In this document: positions 12,001 through 22,431 of the stretch, piece after piece
How the letters are laid out: every line of letters starts with the position of its first letter
Position numbering within the stretch: the first letter of the stretch is position 1
NCBI GenBank assembly: GCA_028671895.1
Contig: CM053800.1
Coordinates: 10,933,886-10,997,885 of the forward strand
Length of the DNA stretch: 64,000 nt
Direction of reading: 5' to 3'
Source of the DNA: Oenanthe sinensis
Taxonomy: Eukaryota; Streptophyta; Magnoliopsida; Apiales; Apiaceae
Program-made: the position numbers and the translations under genes
The notes under the pieces: model-generated
Database searches by the model: none
What the model saw: only the letters and a program-made list of their open reading frames with translations
Told to the model about the DNA's origin: nothing

Positions 12001-12532
12001 ACACATATATCTCGCCATCTCTAAGCATTCTGGATTGCTGGAACCCCTGCATAGAATTACAAACATGATCAGTGGCTCCTGTATCTACACACCAAGTGCT
12101 CGTAGATATAGCCGCTATATATGTTTCTGTAACTAGAGAAAGAGACATACCAGTATTGTTTTTCTTCTTAGGAAGAGGACAATCCTGTTTCCAGTGACCC
12201 GACTGCTTGCACCTGAAGCACTTGCCCTTGGGCTTTTTCACAGCACCACCTTGAACTCCCACAGCTTTCACAACTTTCTGTGTCTGAGCCTTTTTCTTCT
12301 TCTTGGCTTTCGGCTTAGAAGAAGAAGGTTTCTCAGCCACATTGACTTGAACACTCTGCTGAAAAAGTCCTCCAGCTGCCTGAAGTTCTGTCAGAAGTTC
12401 CGCAAGACTATACATCCTTTTGTTCATGGTGTAATTCAAGCGGAACTGCTCAAAACTTTTGGGTAAACTCATAAGGATGATATCGATCTGGGTTTCCCCC
12501 ATCAACCTCAGCACCAAGGATCTCCATCTCAT
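9008..12532 (-). CDS. E3 Gag C-terminus and Pol polyprotein
   Basis: An open frame of 1174 codons; its listed start is arbitrary because gag upstream is one frame away. Visible order: Gag C-terminus; CCHC knuckle CFRCKQSGHWKQDC (residues 105-118); protease with the DTG active site (150-152); GAG-pre-integrase LWHLRLGH with CESC; integrase core with DYSRYGYIYL, LRSDRGGEYL and TPQQNGVAERRNRT; reverse transcriptase with VKPIGCKWIY, QMDVKTAFLNG and YGLKQASRYW; RNase H with MEAEYVAASEA and YCDNTGAVA. In the life cycle this polyprotein would mature the particle, copy the RNA and integrate the cDNA. The polymerase motif reads LYVNDILLIGN, where the family norm is YVDD. Loss of that metal-binding Asp should abolish polymerization. 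The frame has no internal stops. Confidence 0.93.
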   Translation of the reverse strand: MRWRSLVLRLMGETQIDIILMSLPKSFEQFRLNYTMNKRMYSLAELLTELQAAGGLFQQSVQVNVAEKPSSSKPKAKKKKKAQTQKVVKAVGVQGGAVKKPKGKCFRCKQSGHWKQDCPLPKKKNNTGMSLSLVTETYIAAISTSTWCVDTGATDHVCNSMQGFQQSRMLRDGEIYVFMGDATKVAVVAVGDVNLSFGDDRNLVLNNCLYVPSFRRNLISVSKLALDGYNVCLYHNVSIMRNKLVICSGTLQDNLYIITPNQPALQLQHRVLNNTSSITTKRKEPSSLNQTYLWHLRLGHINLRRIQRLVVDGPLGSLAVEPFPVCESCLEGKMTTRPFKAKGNRAKEVLELVHTDLCGPMNIQARGSYEYFVTFIDDYSRYGYIYLLRRKSECFDKFKEYKTVTEKRHGKCIKSLRSDRGGEYLLGEFRDYLSKNGIMSQLTAPGTPQQNGVAERRNRTLLESVRSMMSYSELPKSFWGHALETAAYLLNLVPSKSVPKTPKELWTGSKPSLRHIRIWGCPAHVLNKNVTKLESRTEVRLFVGYPMGTKGYLFYSPKDRDVIVSTNARFLKEDYMMNHKPMSSVVLEELVGETNNEQVPIVQVEQPQENTQPITNTTPVSRRSGRVIRKPSRFMLLGESSDLVSEEHDEDPMTYEEALQDKDADLWQKAMKSEMESMYSNQVWELVEPPKGVKPIGCKWIYKRKRGSDKKVKAWKARLVAKGYTQKEGIDYEETVSPVVMLKSIRILLSIAAHLDYEIWQMDVKTAFLNGSLDDEIIYMQQPEGFIKEGQEHLVCKLKKSIYGLKQASRYWNIRFDQVIQSYGFDQCPSESCVYKKCEGSSVTFPVLYVNDILLIGNNVGMLSAVKAWLFKQFEMKDLDEAAYILGIKVIRDRKKMMLALSQEPYIDEVLARFNMQDSKKGNLPYKHGVALSKKQCPKTLEAIESMKAVPYASACGSLMYAMLCTRPDICFAVGMVSRYQSNPGQEHWSAVKAILKYLRRTKEYMLIYKASDLLPLGYTDSDFQADRDKRKSTSGYVFTLGGGAVIWRSVKQKCVADSTMEAEYVAASEAAKEAIWFRNFLLDIDVVPNLPGSLTVYCDNTGAVANAKEPRDHKAAKHIERKYHLIRQFVKRGDIIVTDIASKDNRADPFTKSLPAKAFEQHVEAIGVRCMVT

Positions 12533-12983
12533 TCAGATGTGACATCATCCTGAGAACATGATCCCTTACAGGTGTCCCTTCAGCCATCTGAGTGTTCATT
12601 AAAGCTTTCATTGCTACTTGCCTTGCAGCCCTATTCTGATCTCCAAAAAGTTCTTTGAGATTAAAGAGCATATCTGAAGCAGTGGCCATAGCCTGATGCT
12701 GATGCTGCAAAACACCTGACATTGCTGCCAGAATGTAACATCGCAACATCTCATCAGCCTTAATCCACTTCTTATAATACTCCTTCTCAACTTCAGAAGC
12801 ATTCTCAGCAGGCTCCTCTGGCTTGGGTTCATTAATGCAAAATTTGTACTCCTCAGCAGTCAACACAATGTCCAAATTACGTTTCCATTCAATATAGTTA
12901 GGTCCAGTAAGTTTGTTATCCTTAAGTATGGTAAAAAGTGGATTAAAGCCCATTATATCCTGAGAATCATACATATAACACAT
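12450..12983 (-). pseudogene. E3 gag N-terminal part, frameshifted
   Basis: The 177-codon frame has copia Gag (UBN2-type) features: LKDNKLTGPNYIEWKRNLDI, then ADEMLRCYILAAMS and MNTQMAEGTPVRDHVLRMMS. It overlaps the pol frame by 83 bases. Similarity passes from the gag frame to the pol frame at a run of five G on the coding strand (+ strand CCCCC at 12496-12500). One extra G there explains the split. The break is either a real mutation or a homopolymer error in assembly. The likely start is the Met of the MGFNPLFT stretch or one just upstream. Confidence 0.85.
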
Positions 12984-14536
12984 AATTAGAGGGTGTTTAA
13001 AAAAATTGGTTCCTCTAACAATTATTTAAAATTAAAACACCAACACTTAAACACCATAGGTTTCCGGTATGCCACGTTGGGTGACTTATATACCACCTAA
13101 ATTTATTTAAATGTTACTTCGGTCCTACTACTAAATAATTAGTCACGTTAGGGTGATCTATATTATTTTTCATAGCTAAGTGTATACCATTATTAAATCT
13201 TAAATTAATAATAATAATACCAGATGCGCCTTTTAACTATGATAAATTCTTGCTCCTAACAATAAGATACTACTAAAATTACAAATCTAAAGAGTATTCA
13301 GACTGACTGGCCAGGCCGGTGGAAGCATTGCCAAGAGGCTAACCACTTTTCTAGACACCAATCTAAATGGCCAGGTAAGCTGCACGCTTTCCTAGACACC
13401 AACGCAAGAATACTCAAAGATGTGTTATTTTAGATTCTCTTCCTAGTTGAGCGTGAAAGCTATCAAAAAATAGGGTATCCTTTTATTATTTGAATTCTAT
13501 GAAACTTAGTACGCCACGTTGGGTGACATATGTACCTTCCAATATTCATAATTAATTTTAGAAGTTTGTTCTAGTAATTTCCATAACACTCTAGACACCA
13601 TAAATTACATGCCACGATGGGTGACGTATACATAATTTATATTCGACTTAGTGTTAAATTACATACAAACAATAATGGAGACCATGGGATTTAATACCAA
13701 ATTAATTCCCTCTCCCACTTAGTATTTTACTATGAGGATTTTATCTAGATGCATCGTCCTATGTTATTTTTTCGCAGTCCACATGTATCATAATAACAAT
13801 ACATATAACACATAACATAGCAGCATACTCATCATGATTAAAGCATAATAAAACAGCCCTATGTCCATGTCGTTCTAGCATGCGAAGGGTTAGTATCACA
13901 TGGCATAACAAACAAACATGGAACACATAGTAGTAATAATCAAGATCAGCAAACATTATGTAAAACATAATAAAATACATCCACTATTATGGCCCCGAAG
14001 AATAATCTTCAACCGCCTGTTTGACTGCCTAAACGAGCTCAGAATGGCTTGAAAAATCTAGAGATGGTTCCCATCTCAGCCTGTAGGTCTCGTTCTGCCG
14101 TTTCCGAAAAGGTATTATTCGCCCCAATCGGATATTGTATGCAAAATCTGTAGCCAGAACAGCGAAGCAGCCACGAAAACAGCATATAGCAGCGGAAGAA
14201 CTCTGTTTCTCGCATCTTCGTTGATCAAACAATTACATACGACAAATACAACAGAAAAATCTATTCTATTACATCAGATCATAATCTAAATTGAATACAA
14301 TTCGAATTACAAGATTACAATCAAAATAGAAATCAAAAATTAAAACTAATCATGATCAACCCTCATGATTTAATTTACAACCACGATAAACCACGTGGGA
14401 TCCAAAAACATAATTACAACCATGGCCATAATAGTGGATAACAACCTGCATCAAAAAAACAATACAAACCCACCACTATATACATACATAATTACGACAT
14501 GGACATCATATCATATAACGCAGAACCCTAGAACCT
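12984..14536 (-). other. E3 5' leader (untranslated, about 1.55 kb)
   Basis: Non-coding stretch between the primer-binding site and gag. It contains three dispersed copies of GCCACG(T/A)TGGGTGAC followed by a TAT-AC box (about 13073, 13512, 13611, + strand) and two copies of a CTAGACACCAA-type segment (about 13352 and 13392). These repeats may form RNA structure for packaging or translation, but that is inference. The short ORFs at 13759 and 14029 have no recognisable content. Confidence 0.7.
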
Positions 14537-14551
14537 GGCTCTTGATGCCAA
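14537..14551 (-). other. E3 primer-binding site
   Basis: On the element strand, TTGGCATCAAGAGCC follows the LTR end. It resembles the complement of the initiator tRNA-Met 3' end (TGGTATCAGAGCC) with one substitution and one extra A, so priming may be imperfect. Confidence 0.7.
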
Positions 14552-15710
14552 TTATTGGGACAATCGAATCATGATGCTGCGTTTTATGATATGAAAACGA
14601 ACGAGTTTGAATAGAAAATTAACCTTAATCGCTACGGCGCAAGCGATTCAAATCCACGTCTTCTACTGTATTCCCGTATTCACCTTGAGCGAAGTGTGGC
14701 CTTCGATCCTCCCAAGGTTGCCTCCCTTCTAGCTTTGAGATCTTGGAACCCTAGTTCTTGGTTGCCTCCTTGAACGGCTGCTCACAAAAACCCTAGTATT
14801 TTCCAACTCATAGCTAGAAGAGAATAAGATGAATATATAGGCTACAGTAGGGATCCTGGATAATTAGGTCGGGCCTTCCAATGACATTCTGGGTCAAGCC
14901 CAATGTCATTAAATATTAATTCAATCCACTAAAGAATTAATATTTGCACTACCTCTCCTAATGCCGTAATTTAATTATTTAATTCGGCTCCAATATTATT
15001 TGCTTATTAAATTCCCCATGTTTAAGATATCGAATGTCCATTAATTAAATTAATTTCTGATAATTAATTTAATCAATATCTTTTATCCTTGATCATCCAC
15101 TCAACCTTATAATTATAAAAGAACAAATCTGCCTGCAGGACTAAAGCATAATTATCTTTATGAGCTTTCAAGAGGACATCATCACCCGAATATTTTCGGA
15201 CACGGTTTCCTTTTATAGTCAATATCCCACTCTGTATGCAATGTCATTGTCCAAAACATAATATTGTGATTAACAAAAAATCACATCACATATGAATCAA
15301 AACATGTGCATTGCATACAAGTGTCAATCACTGTATCCGGATTAAGAACCTAAGCAATAATAATATTATAGAATCTTAGTTCTTCTTTATTATCAGAATA
15401 GAAGAACAATTCTAATATTTTAATCCCGTTCAATATACACAAAGCATACAAGTATTATTCAATAATCAAGATAGATTATTTCCAAATAATACTTCAGTCA
15501 TTCCAGTGGTTTGTTTAACTCCACTTAAACTGTGAACATTTATTATATTATATATAGACACTGACAATCTAATCTTCTGTTATCCCATTTGATACTAGAT
15601 TATCCACAATATATAATATACAAACAGTGTTAAAATACGCATTCAAGATTCTCAATAAAAAAAGACAATGTCATATACTTCAAACGAATAGTTCAGTATA
15701 CTCCCTAACA
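14552..15710 (-). repeat. E3 5' LTR (1159 bp)
   Basis: Near-identical partner of 7770-8928, with the same length. On the + strand it ends CTCCCTAACA and is followed by the target duplication GTATG. Its inner edge reads TTATTGGGAC where the outer copy reads TGTTAGGGAC, so the inner CA terminus is altered. Confidence 0.93.
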
Positions 15711-15715
15711 GTATG

Positions 15716-16945
15716 GTCTAGTTTAAAGAATCAGATTATTTAAGGAACAGAAGTACTTCTAATTGCAACTGTAGATACAGCTAAACAGGCCTGACGGTAC
15801 AGACTTTAAGACAAGACGGAAAAAAAATTGACACGGAAGAAATGTAGAGTAATATATTCTTAAAAGTGGAACCCCGGTTGGAATTGATTTATCATTTCCA
15901 AGTCAAAAGGAGTTCGGTTACAGACGATCAGGAGACCGCAGCTTAGAGCGTAAGGATTTATTTAATTAATAAATATTTTATTTATTTAGTAAATTATATT
16001 TATAAATATCTAAATAATATTAGATATTTATTTTTATAATTTTTGAATTAAATTTATTATTTATTAATCAAAGATTATAAGCTGTGCGGGTCGAAAAGTA
16101 TTTCTACGGAGCCTATCCATATAAGACGAAATAGGCCCCTTTTCCATTTGAATTTGGTAGGAGATTTCAACAGCCAATCATAAGCTGCCATGTGTCCATT
16201 TTAAGTGGAAAGAAAAAGGAAAGGCAGTTGATTCACGAGTCATACCGAGGGATTTCAAATCAGTCATACCGAGCTTATTCAATGAGTCATACCGAGCTTT
16301 GATTTATTATATGACAAGTCATACCGAATTGTTTTCTTTATTAAATAAGTCATACTGATTTATTTAATTAAAAGAAAAATCGAATATGACTTTAAGATAA
16401 GTCATACCGAATTTTGAAGAGTCATACCGACAGAAATAAGTCATGCCCAGCTTTCTGAAGAGTCATACAAGGCTTAATTTGATGGGAAAAAGAGTCATAT
16501 TGGAAGAGTCATGCTGGCTTTCCACCTCTATAAATATGAAGCCGGGGGCTTCATTTTTCAGTAGTAGAAAAACAGCAAATTCAGCAATTTGTCTGCAACG
16601 TTATATTCACAGACTTTCTGTGCTGGTTTGGTTTTAATTCCTAAGTAGAACAATTCATGTCAAATTTGTTCTAGGAATTAAATGTTTATTCTACCGAATG
16701 TTGTAACATCCGTTCAAGTTTAATATACATATTTAACTTGAATCTTGTTTACTTACTTGCTAATTTCTATACCTTAAATGTTTTATCTTGAAAATAGAAA
16801 GTTAGTAAGTCAGCCTCCCAAACACTACAAGGACCCGAACCCTCAGCTTTAGCAATAATTTAATTCTGCAAATTCCGAAAAGAATTTTAAATTGTTGTCA
16901 GTATCGCATTCAACCCCCCTTCTACGATACTTCCGGGACCCAACA
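15716..16945 (+). repeat. S1 3' LTR, second segment
   Basis: Continuation of the LTR broken by E3. It carries an array of AGTCATACCGA-type repeats (16238-16516), a TATA box (TATAAATA, 16529-16536) and a 3' end ATTCAACCCCCCTTCTACGA followed by TACTTCCGGGACCCAACA. The end matches the S3 LTR end. Sequence after 16945 is unrelated and belongs to E2. Confidence 0.8.
16238..16516 (+). promoter_or_regulatory. S1 LTR upstream repeat array and TATA box
   Basis: About eleven copies of AGTCATACCGA or close variants (for example 16238, 16262, 16285, 16317, 16401, 16421), just upstream of TATAAATA at 16529. The position upstream of the LTR TATA box suggests promoter or enhancer sites. The later copies drift (AGTCATGCTGG). 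S3 has a different motif in the same place. Confidence 0.65.
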
Positions 16946-17865
16946 GATATGTATGCGTTGGAATGATGTATGTATTAGATACGACAACCATGTCATGCCT
17001 GCTTAAAAAAGATAAAATCTGTAACGATTCAAGATTTTAAAATTAAACAAACGATCATGAGATTCTTGTGTTTATGAAACACGGTATTGAATATGAATTT
17101 TCTTTTTTTGATATGGGGAGATTTTGTCAAAAGCGGATTATTATTCTTAAGAAAATTGGGTTTTAAGTGAGACCGTTTGTGACTTCTCCGACGATCTGGA
17201 AATCGAACCATTGACGAATATTGAAATGGATTATTTGATCAAGGAAAAATTGAGAATCTCTTTATGATGGGATCATGATCGTTCATATAAACATTAAAAT
17301 CCCTAAATACATATTAAGTTAATCGGATGTCTTTCAATGTTTAATACTCGCCAAGATCTAGATTGAGAATGAGTGGGTTTGCCAAAGCAAGGTGCTTTAT
17401 CAATCATGGGAAGACGTGATAAGTAAGTGACTTAGTTTGTTAAAACGTTGGGTCTAACTTAACTAAATCATCACAATAGAATTGTGGGTTTAAAGACATA
17501 TAGTTTGGTGAGATTTGTTGGATAAATGTGTACAATGGGTTGTTCCACCAAACTTTTCAAGAGTTATATTTGATATAATCGACAAATGTTGTCTACCTAA
17601 ATAGTCATGTTTTGAGTGTATTAGCTAACGCTATCTTAAAACATGGATGAAATATGGATCTTGGCTCACTAGAAAGATTTAAAGAAATGTTTTCCGAATT
17701 AATAGTTAGGGCTATTAGTTTGATAAAAATAGTGGGAGGTATATGATAATATACCATAATCACTTAAACATAATTAATATTAAATCTGCAATATAGATTA
17801 TTTTATATACTTAAATATTGTAAATATCAAATGATAAACATAAACAACTTCTCTATACGATCAGT
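16946..17865 (+). other. E2 5' leader, non-coding
   Basis: About 920 bp between the S1 LTR end and the first gag-like codons. No LTR, protein or RNA gene is recognisable. Its position fits the long untranslated leader typical of this copia group (compare E3), and its 5' limit is set by the S1 insertion. Confidence 0.5.
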
Positions 17866-18650
17866 TCTTGAGAAGGACAAATTGACGAGAACAAATTTCC
17901 TCGACTGACATAGGAGCTTGAGGATCGTCCTCGGGCACCACGATGTTAGTCAAATCTCTTCCCCTGCTATTAAAGCTGAGAATGTAACATGTGCAAATGA
18001 TAGTGCTTATTGGAAGTAAATTGATGTTGCGACTGATGTTTCATGTCTCATGCTTGCAAATATGAGTGTTGAGCTTAAGAAACAACACGAGCATATAGAT
18101 GTTTGTGAGATGATTAAGCACCCTTAAAGGATATTTGAGGGACAAACTCTTCAAGATATATTTGATAATTAAAGGGTACTATACACTTAAAAGTAGGGAG
18201 AGTGAGACCCGGTTACATCATATGTTCTAAAGACTATAGGGTATAATGAGTACCTTGACATTTTGGGTTTCCAGATTGGTCTGGAGGCTCACCTAGATTT
18301 GATTCTAAAATATTTGGACAACAAATATTCTTAGTTTGTTATGAATAAGATTGGTGAAACACCTATTGAGTTGCTAAGCATGTTGAGAACTGCTGAAAGT
18401 AACATGATAAATGAATGAACTATTACTATAATGATGGTAAACATAGGGAATGCAAAAGGGAAAGGAAAATGGAAAGGCAAGGAGAAGATTTGATCTAGTT
18501 TCCTTATCAAACTAAAGTCCAATCCCAAAACAGGCTCTAAAGTCTGAATGAGGTGTTGACAAAGAAGACGATTGTCACTTCTATGAAAAATCGGAAAACT
18601 GGAAATTAAAATGTCATGCTTATTTGGAAGATCGGAAGAAGTTGATCAGT
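17866..18650 (+). pseudogene. E2 gag pseudogene
   Basis: Near 17866-17930 one frame reads EKDKLTRTNFLD, a stop, then HRSLRIVLG. This is the standard copia Gag start (KLTGxNxxxWxRxLxIVL). Further on come IGETPIELLSMLRTAESNM (about 18350-18410) and a knuckle-like CHFYEKSENWKLKC (about 18570-18615), which keeps two Cys but has lost the usual second Cys and the His spacing. Many stops and shifts separate these pieces. Confidence 0.75.
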
Positions 18651-20074
18651 AAGGGTCAAGCTTCGAGTATCAGGTTGGAATTGGAGTAAAGGTAGTTTCT
18701 CTGGTTGAAGGAACTCATTACTTAATTTTAGGCCTACAAGGAAAATTTAAAACTTTATAATTGTTATAAAGTGCTTACAATTAGCGGAGACATTATATTA
18801 GTTTCTTGTTTGGACAAGAAAGGCTTTTTCATTTTAATTAAATAACAAGAGTTGTTTATTCTATTTCGATGACGAAGTTTCTAATGTTGCACAACTAATT
18901 AATAATTTATATGTTCTAAAGTGACTCAAATCAAACATTACATTTGGCACTGTCGTTGAGGCCATATTAATGAGAAACGCATTTCCAGAATACATAAGGA
19001 CGCATTCTTGGATAAGTTTGATTATGAATTATATAAAAGGATGTGAATCTTGGTTTATTTGGCAAAATGACAAACTCCTTTTACTGGACATGGTGAAAGG
19101 GTCACTGAACGAATATGACTTATACATAGTGATGTATGTTGTTATATGCGTACGATGACAAAAGGTAGATTTTATTAACTTCATAAAATTTACTAATTAT
19201 TTTAGTAGATACGGATATATGCATCTTTTGAAGAACAAATCCGAATCATTTGAAAAGTTCAAAGACTATAAAGATGAAGTAGAAAATATTAAAGAAAAGT
19301 TTTTTTGATAGGAGGGATCACACCTTGTTGGACATGGTGCTATCAATGTTGAGTCAAGGAATCTTCCAATTAGTTTCTAGGGATACGCCCTGGAGACAGT
19401 TGTTTATACACTTAACTGAGTTCCTACTAAAACGGTTCAGAAGGACCGTATGAGATATGGACTGAGAAACGTCATAGCATGTCATTTATGAAAATTTGGG
19501 GATGTGAGGCATTTGTGAAACATCTAACTTCTGACAAACTAGGATCTAAATTAGACAAATGTAACTTTGTGGGATATCCAATTGAAACAAAGGTTTATTC
19601 TTTCTATAATCCTTTCGAGAACAAAGTGTTTGCTGCTCGAGGTGCAGTGTTCCTTGAAAGAGAAATGCTTTCTAAGAAAGACAGTGGGAGGGTAATAGAT
19701 CTCGATGAAGTTCGAGACCCACATGATAATATTGAACCATTGGAGGAACCTGAGCAGAATGTACAAGAAAACAATACTGCTCAAGAAACACAGGTTGTTC
19801 GTAGGTCTAGTAGGATTTGCCATGAGCCCGAGAGATATTATGAATTTCTCTTGACTCAAGATGGTGAAGTGATGCTTGTGGACGAAGATGAGCCTCTCAC
19901 CTACAAAGACGCTATGAACACTCCTGATTTTAAGAGATGGCTGAATTCCATGAAATCTGAGATGGAATCCATGTATACTAATCAAGTATGGACTTTGGTT
20001 GATCCACCTGAAGGGGTAAAACCTATAGGGTGCAAGTGAGTTTTCAAGAAGAAGGCCGACATGGATGGTAACGT
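18650..20074 (+). pseudogene. E2 pol pseudogene, part 1 (protease/integrase to RT start)
   Basis: The stretch to about 19470 keeps only scattered protease/integrase similarity (SRYGYMHLLKNKSESF-like near 19200-19250). An open frame at 19479-20039 has the integrase C-terminal part (KIWGCEAFVKHL, NFVGYPIETKVYSFYNP) and the reverse transcriptase start (QVWTLVDPPEGVKPIGCK), which ends in a stop. It then runs into the S3 insertion. E1 contains the same segment with an internal deletion. Confidence 0.82.
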
Positions 20075-21915
20075 TGTTAGTCCCAAATATCGTAGAAGGG
20101 GGGTTGAATACGATATTGTCCAATTTATTAAATATTCGCGGAATGGTTTGATGGACTTTAAACAGTTCGAACAGATATTAAATCAAACACAAGGTATGCA
20201 ATAACACAACAGTTCGGGGAATATATCTTTTGATTTATATAAACCCTGAGGTGCTACACAACTCTAATCTTTCGATTAGTTACAATGATTCACTAGTACA
20301 TCAGTTAGATTACAAGCTTTAATAAGAACAATCAAAGTAACAACAGCTGAGTACAAAATTAATGGCTTCTGTGTTTACTTCTCTTGAATGCTCTCTGTGT
20401 TTCTCTCTTAAATTGCTCTGTGTATCTTCGTCTGTTAACTGAATGAATCTGACCAAAGACGATGCCTTTGCTGCTTTTGTGTAGACTTTTTCAACTCTTG
20501 ATACGTGGCCCATTTTGTGCCAAGTAAATCAGTTGCTTCTTCGCTTCTGTTTAACTTAAGTATCGGAACAATTTACTGAGTAATTGTTAACTATCGATGA
20601 GTCTGTAAATTAACTATCGGACACTTAAAACAATTCATGAAATAGAATTAACTACTTCAAGCTGAGCAACTATCGGAGATATGTTAACTATCGGAAATAT
20701 TCTCCAATAAATTAACTATCGGAATTATTGCTTGATTTATTAACTATCGGAATAAATAGATTTTCTTTTTATTTGTTTTATCCGATGGTTAGTAAATCAT
20801 TGAAAGTTCCTTCTAGTTTTTCCTTTACCCGATAGTTAATAACTATCGGGAAGTGGCTTGTTTCTTTGTTCATCCATTTTTAGTTAAGTTGATTAAATCA
20901 CCCGATGGTTAATAACCATAGATGAATAAGACAAAATAAGCCCTTTTTCTTTTGTCTTTACTTTGCTCATTTCTTTATCTCACCCGATGGTTAGTAACCA
21001 TAGGTGAATAAGACAAAATTGCTTTATTAACCATTGGTGAATAAGACGAAATAGCTTGACTAGTTGACTTCTGGATACAGCTTCTGTAGTCTTCTTTCCT
21101 TAGCCAATTTCAAGCCTGATAAGCCCTTAATATTTTTTTCTTCCACTGCAACCAAGTCTAATAAATATTTCCTTGATTATTCGAACTTGATTTATTCTGG
21201 GCTTATTCACATACCACTTAGGTTACTCATCTCAGTATCTGGTCAATTCTTCTGAATCAGTGATGCAGTTCTCAAACTCTTTTGTGCTGTCGATTGGTGC
21301 AACTGGTCTGGTTCACAACCGACTAGCAAGAACTTGATCTTCACATCTTCTTTGCTATACAATTGACCTGTTCCATCATGTTAAGAAGTGCTTCTATTGT
21401 AAGTACATTGGAATCCTCTGGCACTTATGCTGAACCACAAACATATCTGAAACCCTAAACATCTTCGAACTTTATCCTTCACTGAAGTCTGAACATATGA
21501 ATGAACTTCCTCCAGCAATCTATAGTAGACTCCAAGATTCCATCTAATATTTTGATTCTTTGTATTTGCCGTATATTTTATCTTATCGATTCCTGTACTT
21601 GAGCTCTGCAATTCATTGCTTGACTAACTTGCAGATTTGGATCACTAGAATCTTTCTGGTACTTTGACAACTGCTTCACTGCTTCAACATCCTTGAATAC
21701 TTCAACCTTTATTCTTCACTGAGGCATGAACATATTAATGAACTTCTTCCAGTGAGCTAATGCTTCAATTCTGTAGATTTCTTCTTTATCCTTTGTCTTT
21801 ACCAAGTCTTCATGTCTTCCTGATTCTGGTGATAACTTCATATTATTTACACGTCCTGTTCTTGTGTTGAGTTATAACCCTATGTTACATATAGGTCTAT
21901 ACATACAGCCTTTCA
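20075..21915 (-). repeat. S3 3' LTR (1841 bp)
   Basis: On the + strand it runs TGTTAGTCCCAAATAT to GCCTTTCA; on the element strand it starts TGAAAGGCTG. It pairs with 31273-33113 at a constant offset of 11198. Differences seen: C/T at 20091, T/G in CTCTC(T/G)GTG near 20396, and T/G in CCCTTT(T/G)TC near 20946. The promoter side holds about twelve TAACTATCGG-type repeats (20550-21040). A TATA box (TTTATATAAA on either strand) is at about 20234-20243. The small ORFs inside are mirrored in the other LTR and are not genes. Confidence 0.96.
20550..21040 (-). promoter_or_regulatory. S3 LTR upstream palindromic repeat array
   Basis: About twelve copies of TAACTATCGG or its complement CCGATAGTTA, with variants CCGATGGTTA and AACCATAG. 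Some are arranged head to head as a palindrome, such as CCGATAGTTAATAACTATCG (20829-20848). They lie upstream of the LTR TATA box on the element strand. The same motif recurs in the internal spacer (24010-24470). CpG-containing palindromic repeats at this position are described for Sireviruses. A protein-binding role is inference. Confidence 0.7.
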
Positions 21916-22431
21916 ATCTCCCCCTATTTGTTTGGTAGAGATTAACAAACAAATCTCTAGAGGATAACTCAACTAACTACAAGAAAATATTAATGCTCTA
22001 GACTTGTAAATAATACTACTTGGGTTCTGGATCATATAATACATTTCCAGATTTCTATAAAGTAAAGAGAAATAGAAAATGAGTGTTCCTTTACCACTGA
22101 ACGTATCTTCAATAGATATCATCTTCATTCCTCTGTGTTTGAGCTTTTCTCTGCTTCAAAATTCTTCATAGCTTGACCTACAAAGAACTTATCATAAACT
22201 GAGCTTCATAAGAATCAAAATTCTTGGGATCATCTTTAATAAACCATAGAACATTGCTCAAATAATGTTCTCCCCCTGAGAATGTGATTCTTCTTCTTCT
22301 TCCCCTACCAACTTGCCTTTCCCTTTGTCTTTACTCCTCATATCAGCACCAGATTCTTTTTCTTGCTCTCGCACTATCATCTCCCCCTTAGTTGTGTTAT
22401 CCTCCGAAGCAGGGATTTGAATAGTTTGAGA
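21916..22431 (-). other. S3 polypurine tract(s) and 3' untranslated zone
   Basis: The terminal tract ATCTCCCCCTATTTG (21916-21930, + strand) is CAAATAGGGGGAGAT on the element strand. Further purine tracts lie at about 22271 (TTCTCCCCCTGAG) and 22380 (ATCTCCCCCTTAG). Between them is non-coding sequence matching the zone before the S1 LTR. Confidence 0.75.

Larger units (their letters stand above)
7765..15715 (-). mobile_element. E3: full-length young Ty1-copia element (7770-15710) with 5-bp target duplication
   Basis: Both LTRs (1159 bp), a primer-binding site, a long leader, gag, pol and a polypurine tract are present, all reading on the - strand. GTATG flanks both ends (7765-7769, 15711-15715). 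By eye the LTRs differ at about four internal bases plus a few at one inner edge, so the insertion is recent on an evolutionary scale. Despite its youth it carries two likely disabling changes: a one-base frameshift in a G run of gag near 12496-12500, and Asn in place of the first Asp of the YVDD motif (9980-9982). Confidence 0.95.
3667..16945 (+). mobile_element. S1: Sirevirus-type copia, 3' end only, split by E3
   Basis: This is the 3' region of a Sirevirus-like element on the + strand: third-ORF remnants (3972-6100), a zone with repeated purine tracts (6287-7215) and a 3' LTR (7216-7769 plus 15716-16945). Its gag and pol are not in the window. The LTR begins TGAAAGTCATAT and ends CCGGGACCCAACA. 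Both ends match the S3 LTR, which begins TGAAAGGCTGTA and ends TTTGGGACTAACA on its own strand, so the two belong to one family. The LTR is interrupted by E3. The sequence after 16945 is the 5' leader of E2, so S1 sits inside E2. Confidence 0.75.

Noticed and set aside
12194..12466. ORFs opposite the E3 and S3 gag-pol genes (also 28686-30187)
   Set aside because: Shadows on the opposite strand of long real coding regions.
16200..16520. CRISPR-like array (AGTCATACCGA repeats)
   Set aside because: Units are 11 bp, imperfect, irregularly spaced, inside a plant LTR promoter; no cas genes.
20319..21611. Small ORFs inside the S3 LTR, repeated identically at 31517-32809
   Set aside because: They are mirrored only because the LTRs are duplicates; no domain or codon signal.
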